Assembly: GCA_035319185.1 (NCBI GenBank)
Contig: DATHDF010000074.1
Coordinates: 62,001-126,000 of the forward strand
DNA from: Fen-1308 sp035319185
GTDB lineage: Bacteria; Nitrospirota; Thermodesulfovibrionia; Thermodesulfovibrionales; Dissulfurispiraceae
Length of the DNA: 64,000 bases
Reading direction: 5' to 3'
How positions within the stretch are numbered: position 1 is the first letter of the stretch; each line of letters begins with the position of its first letter. The notes beneath the pieces are model-generated. The model worked only from the letters and a program-made list of their open reading frames with translations. It did not search any database and was not told the DNA's origin. Below, in pieces: positions 53,389-60,865 of the stretch. The translations under genes were made by a program, and so were the position numbers.

Positions 53389-54785
53389 CTGCTCCACTCC
53401 TTCGTTACATTGCCGTTGAAGTCCACAGACTCGAACGTCCAGCCGCTATTGCCTATCGCATGCGTTGCACAGGACAGGCAGGGGTCGTATGCGCGCACAA
53501 TCATTTCGAGCTTGTTCTGTGTGCTCTCATCAGGATCACCGGCGCCCATCAGTTTCATGGCAGTCTCTTTCAGGGCGTCATTGTATCCGTAGTTGTTGTG
53601 CTGGGTGGCGACGAAGATATCGACATTGCTCGCCTTACCTTCATCGTCAAGCTCATAGCGGTGAACCAGGGTGCCTCTCGGCGCCTCGACAACGCCTATG
53701 CCGGTTCCGGCCTTTATCTCCGGCTTCACAAAAATATCCTGCCCCGTAATGTCAGGGTCCCTCAGGAGTTCTTCGGCGCGCTCAAAGGCATAAACCAGCT
53801 CTATAAACCTTGCGAAGTGATAGCAAAGCGTCTTATGCGCAGGTCTTGGCCATTTTGCCCTGAACCACTCGAGTTCATTCGACGCCATCTGGGTCGGTAT
53901 CTGGTCGGCTATGTTAACCCTTGCCAGCGGCCCAACGCGGAACCTTTCGCCGGTCTTCAGAACCGGGAATTTCATATAACTCCAGTTCTCGATCTTCTCT
54001 TCGACGTAATCAAAATAGGAGGCAGACTTGAACCTGGCGAGATCGCTTCCATCTTCCCTGATTACCCTGATATCGCCGTCGTAAAATGCCAGCGTGCCGT
54101 TTTCAGTGAGTCCAAGGTATGCTGTCTTTATATCTCCGAGTTCATCGACATAATCGGCGTTCTTCTCGAAAAGCACTCGCATAAGATGGCTGAACCATGC
54201 AATAGACGGTTTAATTGCGACGGCCTGCTCCGATAATTTGCTTGCCTCTGCGGAGGACATCGGCATCACGACGCCGCCGATCCGCGCTCCTATAGGATGC
54301 ACGGGGCTGCGGCCCACAATGCTGCATATGGCAGTGCCTAAAGAGCGTATTTCAAGCGCTTTTTTCACGGCCTCCTTGTTAGCCTGATACAGGCCGACAA
54401 CGTTGCGCTGTTCGGGCTTGCTGTCCCTGGAGGCAAGGTCGGGCAGGCTCAGGACCGCTATAGAGAGCATATGGCTTTCGATGAACTGGCCCATTGTATG
54501 CAATTCGCGCAGCTTCTTAGCAGTCGGGGTGATCACGGTCCCGAAGCAATCCTCTATCGCCTTGATTGACGCCAGACTGTGCGGTACCGGGCATACTCCG
54601 CAAATGCGCGAGGTCATCGACGGGAGCGACTCTGCGAGAGCGCCTTTGCAGAATTTTTCGAACCCCCTGAATTCCTGCACGCAAAACCTGACATCCGAAA
54701 GTTTTCCCTGCTCGTCCCGGATGAGGGATATCTTTCCATGGCCCTCGATGCGGGTAACCGGATTTATAGTTATCATTTTGGACAT
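53385..54785 (-). CDS. NiFe hydrogenase large subunit (group 3-like, MvhA type)
   Basis: A 466-residue catalytic subunit. The N-terminal nickel ligands are in RICGVCPVPHS (Cys62, Cys65) and the C-terminal ones in DPCLSCATH (Cys436, Cys439). The 24 residues after His442 are the expected tail removed by a maturation protease, but no protease gene is in the window. The N-terminal INPVTRIEGHGKIS is conserved. The motifs match cytosolic group 3 (F420-non-reducing/methyl-viologen) hydrogenases. It follows the small subunit by 10 bases and overlaps the ferredoxin start by 4. Confidence 0.93.
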   Translation of the reverse strand: MSKMITINPVTRIEGHGKISLIRDEQGKLSDVRFCVQEFRGFEKFCKGALAESLPSMTSRICGVCPVPHSLASIKAIEDCFGTVITPTAKKLRELHTMGQFIESHMLSIAVLSLPDLASRDSKPEQRNVVGLYQANKEAVKKALEIRSLGTAICSIVGRSPVHPIGARIGGVVMPMSSAEASKLSEQAVAIKPSIAWFSHLMRVLFEKNADYVDELGDIKTAYLGLTENGTLAFYDGDIRVIREDGSDLARFKSASYFDYVEEKIENWSYMKFPVLKTGERFRVGPLARVNIADQIPTQMASNELEWFRAKWPRPAHKTLCYHFARFIELVYAFERAEELLRDPDITGQDIFVKPEIKAGTGIGVVEAPRGTLVHRYELDDEGKASNVDIFVATQHNNYGYNDALKETAMKLMGAGDPDESTQNKLEMIVRAYDPCLSCATHAIGNSGWTFESVDFNGNVTKEWSR

Positions 54786-54795
54786 TGGCCGCTCC

Positions 54796-55701
54796 TTATA
54801 CCTTAATGCGGTGGATTAGTTTATGGATATGCTCGGAGTCCTTACCGCGCATCTCCGGCACCGACAGGGTGTAACTGTAGAATGTATGGAGGATGTCCTT
54901 AAGGCGGGACTCGACGGTCTCCACCTTTTCACCCGTAAAGTGACTTATCCTGCGCGTTAGGTCGTGGAGTATGCCATGCGTCGGTTCCACAAAGACCCGG
55001 TCGATCGGTCCGCGACAGCCTTTGCACGGCACGCCTGCATGCGTGCAGACCGCCCCGCAGCCGCAGCGGCTCACGGAACCCAGACATACGAAGCCCTGAG
55101 ACAGCAGGCATTCCTCCTCATCAGGCATGTTGTCTGCCATTCTTTTTATTTCCGCACCGAGGTGCTTTTTAACTGTCCTCTTGCATTCAGCGCACACCGG
55201 CAGGTCCACCCTTTGGGGCTTCTGGCCTGAAAGCAGGCTTACCAATGTATTCCGGAGAATCCCAAGAGGCGGGGGACAGCCGGGGATATAATAGTCGACC
55301 TCGACATGGGCATCGATCGGCGAAACGCGCGGCTCAAGCAACGGCAGGCCTTCGGGGGCAAACTCGGAGCCGTATGCATTGGCCAGCAGCTCAAACGTAG
55401 CAAACGCAGAACCCATGCCCGATATGCCTCCGAACGATGCGCATGTCCCAAGGGCAATGAGGATGTCGGCTTTTTCGCGTAATTCCTTCAGTTTCTCCAC
55501 GTTTTCATGATTGCGCACGCCGCCCTCCACAAGCGCAACCGTGCAACGCTGAATCTTTTTCTCGTCCATGATAACAGGAGAATATACCAGGGCATTGTCT
55601 GCCAGGATGTCAAGCAGGTCGGTACCGAGATTGACGAGGGCCATATGGCAGCCGCAGCACGAATCTAGCGGGATCGTTGCGATCTTGACAGAAGTGCTCA
55701 T
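54796..55701 (-). CDS. NiFe hydrogenase small subunit (MvhG-like)
   Basis: A 301-residue Fe-S subunit. The proximal cluster ligands are in DSCCGCHM, GTCASFGG and PGCPPPLG. The C-terminal half has a further set of Cys (CGCGAVC and CKGCRG) for additional clusters. There is no twin-arginine signal or C-terminal membrane helix, so it is cytosolic. The frame opens at 55818, but the ATG at 55701 overlaps the upstream stop (ATGA) and gives the normal N-terminus. It passes electrons to the ferredoxin. Confidence 0.92.
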   Translation of the reverse strand: MSTSVKIATIPLDSCCGCHMALVNLGTDLLDILADNALVYSPVIMDEKKIQRCTVALVEGGVRNHENVEKLKELREKADILIALGTCASFGGISGMGSAFATFELLANAYGSEFAPEGLPLLEPRVSPIDAHVEVDYYIPGCPPPLGILRNTLVSLLSGQKPQRVDLPVCAECKRTVKKHLGAEIKRMADNMPDEEECLLSQGFVCLGSVSRCGCGAVCTHAGVPCKGCRGPIDRVFVEPTHGILHDLTRRISHFTGEKVETVESRLKDILHTFYSYTLSVPEMRGKDSEHIHKLIHRIKV

Positions 55702-56180
55702 TTCATCTCCATAATCTTCTTGCAGGCATTTGGACCGGCGTGTTCTACATGCACGTCGACCTTCTTGCCGAGGATTTCGCCCATCATGCCGGCAAAAAGC
55801 CCGTGCGTGATGCGGCATATGACCTTATCCTGCTCAACGCCGTGAGTCATGCATACCTGGCGCACAGGGCATTCCCTGAATACGAGACGGGCCTTTTTCA
55901 CATTGCCCTCCTCGAAGATATAGTCGGCGGCGCCCTCATCCTTCCAGGGGTCAATCTGCCAAACACCCTCTTCTGCCTTCATCAGCATCTTCAGGGCGGT
56001 TTCAAGATCATCGCTCTTGTCCAGCTTTTTCCCCTCTATTTTTCCGAGGTCTTTTCCTGTCTGATACATCAGCGCATTGGCGGCCTTTCCGATCAAGGTG
56101 TCAGAGGCATGACCCAGGCTCGCCATAATCCTCAATAGTGCACGAATATTATTTCTGTAAATATCTACATCTTCCGGCAT
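55698..56180 (-). CDS. V4R-domain-like protein of the hydrogenase operon
   Basis: A 160-residue protein whose C-terminal half carries ECPVRQVCMTHG followed by VICRITHGLFAGMMGEILGK and a Cys near the end (PNACKKIM). The spacing resembles the V4R (4-vinyl reductase) small-ligand-binding fold, which binds hydrocarbons or cofactors. The N-terminal half is helical. It is the first gene of the hydrogenase operon and overlaps the small subunit by 4 bases, so it probably regulates or helps that enzyme. The family call is tentative. Confidence 0.6.
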   Translation of the reverse strand: MPEDVDIYRNNIRALLRIMASLGHASDTLIGKAANALMYQTGKDLGKIEGKKLDKSDDLETALKMLMKAEEGVWQIDPWKDEGAADYIFEEGNVKKARLVFRECPVRQVCMTHGVEQDKVICRITHGLFAGMMGEILGKKVDVHVEHAGPNACKKIMEMK

Positions 56181-56337
56181 ATTTTCCCCCTTCCGCTTAA
56201 CGAAGCGCTTTCACGACTTCCTATGTTATCGCCGAATCGACAAGGTCCTTTAATCCATCGCCCATCGGCAAACCGCAACCCTACGAAGTCGCGACAAGAC
56301 ATGCCCGGATCAGCAAGAGAAGGCGCTTCCCAGGCAC

Positions 56338-56362
56338 AAAAAGGCTGCTGCTAAAGCAGCAG
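56338..56362 (-). terminator. terminator at the end of the roadblock gene
   Basis: CTGCTGCT (56345-56352) and AGCAGCAG (56355-56362) form a perfect hairpin whose minus-strand transcript is followed by CC and five U. The gene's stop codon lies in the loop. Confidence 0.75.
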
Positions 56363-56725
56363 TGCCTCAATCTGACTGACGACTTTCCTAAGATAAACGA
56401 GCAGCAGGCCCAACTTAGCCTCGGGTCCGGCGATGGCTGTGAGCACGGCATTGTCGCCGGCAGCCATAATCAATACATAACCGTTCGGGCCTTTGATATA
56501 GATCTGATCAAGCATGCCCCGGCTCAGTTCGTCAGCCGTTCTCTCTCCCAGACCAAGCATCGCTGCCGTCATTGCCGCGACACGGTCTTCCTCTATGTCC
56601 GGCGGCAGAGAACTGACAATTATCAGACCGTCCATCGACACCAGTGCGCTCGCCTCCAACCCCGGCACAGATCCCTGGGCCTGCCTAAGAAGTGTTTCCA
56701 ATTGTTCTGCTAATCCAACTGCCAT
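56351..56725 (-). CDS. roadblock/LC7-domain protein (MglB-like)
   Basis: A 124-residue roadblock/LC7 protein: GLEASALVSMDGLIIVSSLP, then the helical VAAMTAAMLGLGERTADEL and a second strand pair with YVLIMAAGDNAVLTAIA. Such proteins act as GTPase-activating partners of MglA-type small GTPases or as NTP-binding dimers. No MglA-like GTPase is in the window. GGAGG precedes the ATG. It is a separate transcription unit from the hydrogenase genes, ended by its own terminator. Confidence 0.9.
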   Translation of the reverse strand: MAVGLAEQLETLLRQAQGSVPGLEASALVSMDGLIIVSSLPPDIEEDRVAAMTAAMLGLGERTADELSRGMLDQIYIKGPNGYVLIMAAGDNAVLTAIAGPEAKLGLLLVYLRKVVSQIEALLL

Positions 56726-56838
56726 ATTCTCCCTCCTTTAATGCATCCTTATGAAAATTAAAAACATTTTATAGCCAAGCGTTCAGTTCCTTCAAGAAAT
56801 AATTGATAATTGCTTTATAAATATTTGTTATAGCTTCA

Positions 56839-56864
56839 ACTCCCGAAAATAAGCGGTCGGGAGT
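56839..56864. repeat. inverted repeat upstream of the roadblock and receiver genes
   Basis: ACTCCCGA and TCGGGAGT are perfect 8-base arms around a 10-base spacer in the 238-base divergent gap. A run of seven A follows, so it is not a terminator for either strand. An operator is possible. Confidence 0.5.
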
Positions 56865-56963
56865 AAAAAAAGTTCAAAATAAGGTATATTATATAAGACC
56901 GCTGTCCTGTTGACAGCAAACTCGCCCGGCCAAGGCGTTTCATAAACAAAAGGAGCCATCCTG

Positions 56964-57278
56964 ATGACATCGACACAGAGAATCCTTAACCTTGGAGATG
57001 ACCCTGTCGAGGCGCAAGCCATTATCTCAGCCCTCGAGGAAGAAGGCGCAGCCTGCGATGTTTTCCAGGTGCATTCAACGGAAGAATTTGTAAAGGCTAT
57101 CGAGCAGGGCGGTTTCGACATAATATTCACCGATTATTCATTGCCCGGCTTCGACGGCCTTACAGCGCGCGCCATTCAAAAGGACAAGTTTTCGAAGTAC
57201 ACGGTGTATGTGCACTTCACCGACAAGAAACGGAAGGCCCAACCTCAAGCCGCACAGGAAACAGCGCAGCAGTCCTGA
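56964..57278 (+). CDS. truncated receiver-domain protein
   Basis: A 104-residue protein that looks like the first two-thirds of a receiver domain. The acidic start is RILNLGDDPVEAQAI and the phospho-Asp is in FDIIFTDYSLPGFDG. After about residue 82 it changes to a polar Lys/Gln/Ala-rich tail (KKRKAQPQAAQETAQQ), so strands 4 and 5, with the conserved Thr and Lys, are absent. It may be a decayed regulator or a phosphate sink that needs no further domain. GGAG precedes the ATG. Confidence 0.7.
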   Translation: MTSTQRILNLGDDPVEAQAIISALEEEGAACDVFQVHSTEEFVKAIEQGGFDIIFTDYSLPGFDGLTARAIQKDKFSKYTVYVHFTDKKRKAQPQAAQETAQQS

Positions 57279-57337
57279 GGCATTCGCCGAAGCGGCTCTG
57301 CCGGGCTTGAAGAATACAAATGTCTTGTCCGACAGGT

Positions 57338-57643
57338 TCATACTTTTATATCTATAAGGTTTTTGATGACCTGGTCTTCGGTCTGAAGCGTTTTTATGTT
57401 GGCCTTTATAGCCGACGCTTCTATCATCATATCCACCATTTCCTTGGCTATATCGACTTCCGTATCCTGGCTCTTGCTTATGGTTACCTTGACTGCGCCA
57501 TTGCCATCCTCGTTCATCATTGGTGTGGAAGGCCTGAAATCCTTGGAGTTCACGTTCGCAAGATTGTTGGCTGTCACATTCAGGCCGGTACCGTAAGCCG
57601 CTATTGCACTGAGCGCACTGCTGGATATACTGCCTATGGGCAT
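57338..57643 (-). CDS. flagellar rod protein-like fragment (FlgC/FlgG type)
   Basis: A 101-residue protein with the flagellar rod signatures at each end: ISSSALSAIAAYGTGLNVTANNLANVNSKDF at the N-terminus and a C-terminal amphipathic helix (MVDMMIEASAIKANIKTLQT). The middle rod or hook domain is almost absent. Rod proteins normally number 130 or more residues, so it is short even for FlgC. It stands alone here with no other flagellar genes. GGAGG precedes the ATG. Confidence 0.78.
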   Translation of the reverse strand: MPIGSISSSALSAIAAYGTGLNVTANNLANVNSKDFRPSTPMMNEDGNGAVKVTISKSQDTEVDIAKEMVDMMIEASAIKANIKTLQTEDQVIKNLIDIKV

Positions 57644-57668
57644 CGTCCCCTCCTCCTGTTCAAGTCCG

Positions 57669-57693
57669 CCGGTTCACTTCACCGGTCTTTTTT
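57669..57693 (+). terminator. possible terminator in the FlgC-like/kinase gap
   Basis: CCGGT and ACCGG pair around a 7-base loop and are followed by TCTTTTTT. The nearest upstream plus-strand gene ends 390 bases earlier, so a real role is uncertain. Confidence 0.4.
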
Positions 57694-57838
57694 GGACAGA
57701 TTACGACCTGATACGTTATTGTCGGCAGATGATGAAGAAACTTTAGCTGTTGCCTGGCAGGGATTCTGATTGAAAATATAGGGCTGTTTTTACATGACTT
57801 AACAATCAGCAGGCTTACGCGAATGGGGGGGTGACAAC

Positions 57839-59476
57839 GTGCGCCGAATTCGATCCCGCTTTCTTTCTCTTGAAAAGACGTTGCATGGTGCGCCAGGTCA
57901 CATTTTGCGGGCCGGAGCGGCAATCCCGGCGGTCATCTGCCTGCTTAGCCTGCTTTTGCCTGTCGACGCTGCCGCTTTCGTTACCCACGATTACCCGGCA
58001 ACCTTCATCAATGAAGCTGCTCGCATCTATTTCCTTCTGGCGTGCGTACTTGTAGCATGGGCCATGCGCAGGAACAGGCTCGAAAAAGAAAGGGGCTGGC
58101 GCTACATCTTCCTTTCCGTAGTCTGTCTGATTATCTGGGACATGGTGGTATTTGCCGGCCAGTTAGCGGCTTCCAGGATTGATGAAGCACATTTCATCGG
58201 AGCGGATAGCGGATGGGATTACTTCAGAAGAAGCATAGTTCTGCATGAAGACGACTATTTTTATTACATCGCCAGCTTCGACTATCTGATCATAGATACG
58301 GCTATGATTCTGTTCTATAAAGGCCTGCGCGAGCATCTGATGTCCGAAGAAAAAACCCTGACCTCAGCAGCATTCCTTGTCTTGCCGCTCATGCCAGTGC
58401 TGGGAGTCTCGATTATAGGCGCTGCCGCATTTGTCGCGCTGTCGGCAGCATGCCTGTCGTCAAGCCTGAAACTTTACAGGAGCAACAGGCAGAACATCCT
58501 CTGGAATTACATGATATGGCTCACCTCAGCCCTGCTTCTATTGTCGATATCCCGCTCTGCAGGTCACATACTCCAGCACATCCTGAAAGCTGCCGGCGCC
58601 GGCGGCTTATGGAAACAGATCGAGCCGATCAGCGGCAGCATTAATATTATAAGCTTCTTCATAGCAGGTTCAATCAGTATCTTTTTCATGCGCATGTACG
58701 ATATTTACGTCAGCATCATGCACGACAAAAAGGAGATCGAAGACATCAACCTGGACCTGACTGAGCTCAATCAGGAACTGGAGGCCGTCGTTGCCGAAAG
58801 AACGATGAATCTCATGGCCCTGACGGTCGCGGACAAGGTCAGAAACCCTGCGGCAGTAATCGGGATCGTCTGCAAGCGGGTGCTCAAGATCAAGAAAGAA
58901 GATTCGCAGATAAGCTCGGAGCTCAAGGACGTTATAGACGAATGCGAAAAACTTCAAAACGTAGTCGGCGACTTCGAATCGCTGCTCAAGACAAGAAGGT
59001 CCCACTTTACGTATGAGAACCTCAATGATATCGTACGGGATGTCATGCCGGTGGTGGCAAAGGAAGCCGAGGCAAAAGGCGTGTTGATGGCTGTACATCT
59101 TTCGGAAAATCCCATCAGGATAAATATGCAGAAAAGCCTTTTGAGAGTAGCCATATTCCATGTGCTCAGGAACGCCGTCGATGCTTCTTCCAGCGGTGGT
59201 GTAATCCGGATAACGACCATGATCGAAGAAGACAAGATGGTGCTTACGATAACCGATGCCGGAGCCGGTATCAAGTCGGGCGATATGGAGCGGATATTCG
59301 ACATTTTCTACAGTACGAAAAGCAAAGGGTTCGGGATGGGGCTGCCCCTTGTCAAACAGATCGTCACCGAACACCTGGGAGATGTAAAGGTCGAAAGCGA
59401 GGAAAAGAAGGGCACCACTTTCAAGATGATATTTCCTTCAAGATGGAAATACGACGTTAAGGTTGCCGTTTCCTGA
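57839..59476 (+). CDS. membrane histidine-kinase-like protein lacking the phospho-His
   Basis: A 545-residue protein with about seven membrane helices over the first 300 residues (AAFLVLPLMPVLGVSIIGAA and others), like a 7TM sensor. A coiled coil leads into a HisKA-like helix where the usual His of AHEIRNP is replaced: VADKVRNPAAVIG, with Asp332 instead. The HATPase is complete (NAVDASSSGG, DAGAGI, FGMGLPLVKQI). It starts at a GTG preceded by a run of G. Without the phospho-His it may not autophosphorylate normally. Confidence 0.85.
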   Translation: MRRIRSRFLSLEKTLHGAPGHILRAGAAIPAVICLLSLLLPVDAAAFVTHDYPATFINEAARIYFLLACVLVAWAMRRNRLEKERGWRYIFLSVVCLIIWDMVVFAGQLAASRIDEAHFIGADSGWDYFRRSIVLHEDDYFYYIASFDYLIIDTAMILFYKGLREHLMSEEKTLTSAAFLVLPLMPVLGVSIIGAAAFVALSAACLSSSLKLYRSNRQNILWNYMIWLTSALLLLSISRSAGHILQHILKAAGAGGLWKQIEPISGSINIISFFIAGSISIFFMRMYDIYVSIMHDKKEIEDINLDLTELNQELEAVVAERTMNLMALTVADKVRNPAAVIGIVCKRVLKIKKEDSQISSELKDVIDECEKLQNVVGDFESLLKTRRSHFTYENLNDIVRDVMPVVAKEAEAKGVLMAVHLSENPIRINMQKSLLRVAIFHVLRNAVDASSSGGVIRITTMIEEDKMVLTITDAGAGIKSGDMERIFDIFYSTKSKGFGMGLPLVKQIVTEHLGDVKVESEEKKGTTFKMIFPSRWKYDVKVAVS

Positions 59477-59502
59477 CGGATTTAGCCGCGGCCTTCGCAG
59501 TT

Positions 59503-60852
59503 TCATGCATCCGACCCGCTGATGTTGTTTATGATATCCCAGGGAGTACTGTCCAAGATGGCCTTGAAGTCATCCGTGTTAAGACCAAGCGTGCTGAGAC
59601 AGGACGCAAAGCAGTCCTGGCCTTGACGTCCGACTGCCGGGCTTGTCCAGAAGCCGCATGTTATGAGATCCGCCAAACAGACTATATGGGTCAACACAGG
59701 ATCAGTCGATGCGTTTTCGGGTCTGTGATGGTATCGTATAACCTCCACAAGGTTTTCAGGAATCGACCACAGGCTTGCCAGTTGTGCGCCGACTGCCGGA
59801 TGCCCGACTCCCAGGATCTCGACCTCTGCATCCTCGAGGCTCAACATATCATCTACAGTCCTGCGATAAAATAGCGGGTATCTTTTTGCCACGAAATAAT
59901 CGAGAACAATCTTTCCAATGTCGTGCAAAAGCCCTGCCGTATAAGCTACAAAAGGGCTGCTCAGTCCCGTTTTACGGGCAAGGTTTTCAGCGACCATGGC
60001 ATTGCCTACGGCATGATGATACAGCCTCCCTTTTACCGTAGAATATCCGTTTTCGCATTCAGGGAAGCAACGGTGAACCGCTGAGGAAAGAATCATGGCA
60101 AGCAGTGTCTTTTCACCCAGGACCATAAGCGCCTCGTCGACCGAGTCTATGGGGGCCTTGCGGCCGCACAGCGCTGAGTTGCATAGGTTCAACACTTTTG
60201 CGGCAATGATCTGGTCCTGACGCACTTCATCAGCCACATCCCGAAGGCTGTAACCCGCATCGGCCGTCATCCTCATTATCTTAAGCGCAATCTGGGGGAT
60301 AGGTCTTACGCCTGCTATCGCATTAGAAATCTCGTCCTCAGTAGGTTTTTCCATCTCGATCATGACATTATGCGGCGGGTCAATCAGAGGACTTATTTCA
60401 CACTTCAGGGTCTCGAGGTCGAGACTGAGAATCATGCCATGCATGCCTCCCGTTTCGGATTCCCTGATCGGGATTCCCTCACGGGCAAGGATATCAAGCA
60501 CGATATCGGATATCCGGCCTCCGATGTCCAGATCCAGGTCACGTTCCGAGATTCTGCCCATCAGGGCCCCGCCTGCCACGACCGCCTCCAGCCGTTCCTT
60601 TCCGGCGCCTATCCTGCGAAGCTGTCCTATCAGGAGAGGGAGTCCCGTCGAGGCGTAGTTCTCTGGATGGAGGGGATTTCTGTTGTCCACAGGTGTCGGA
60701 AGCAGGATATGGATCATCCCGCCTACCTCAGCAGTGCGATCAACCAGAGCAACGCCCACGCACGTGCCGAGCAAAGCGGCAAATGTGATCTCCTTCCGTG
60801 CGCTCACGGCAAAAGTCCCGGTGCCTATATAATGTATTTCATTTAATGCCAT
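59503..60852 (-). CDS. CheD-HDOD fusion protein
   Basis: A 449-residue protein. The N-terminal CheD-like domain (residues about 1-160) has the catalytic GTCVGVALVD with Cys and the MIHILLP His, typical of glutamine deamidases of chemoreceptors. The C-terminal HDOD domain, a phosphohydrolase-like fold, has NAIAGVRPIPQIALKIM and LLHDIGKIVLDYF. CheD and HDOD are normally separate proteins. An upstream TTG at 60876 is possible, but the ATG at 60852 gives the expected CheD start. It follows the hybrid kinase gene by 13 bases. Confidence 0.82.
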   Translation of the reverse strand: MALNEIHYIGTGTFAVSARKEITFAALLGTCVGVALVDRTAEVGGMIHILLPTPVDNRNPLHPENYASTGLPLLIGQLRRIGAGKERLEAVVAGGALMGRISERDLDLDIGGRISDIVLDILAREGIPIRESETGGMHGMILSLDLETLKCEISPLIDPPHNVMIEMEKPTEDEISNAIAGVRPIPQIALKIMRMTADAGYSLRDVADEVRQDQIIAAKVLNLCNSALCGRKAPIDSVDEALMVLGEKTLLAMILSSAVHRCFPECENGYSTVKGRLYHHAVGNAMVAENLARKTGLSSPFVAYTAGLLHDIGKIVLDYFVAKRYPLFYRRTVDDMLSLEDAEVEILGVGHPAVGAQLASLWSIPENLVEVIRYHHRPENASTDPVLTHIVCLADLITCGFWTSPAVGRQGQDCFASCLSTLGLNTDDFKAILDSTPWDIINNISGSDA

Positions 60853-60865
60853 AACACCGCACTTT

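Noticed and set aside
53370..54236. A 288-residue plus-strand frame across the hydrogenase large subunit
   Set aside because: It is opposite a clearly coding gene with full catalytic motifs and has no family signature or ribosome site.
56839..56864. Terminator in the roadblock/receiver gap
   Set aside because: The hairpin is followed by A on the plus strand and preceded by T on the minus strand, so it does not have the order of a rho-independent terminator.
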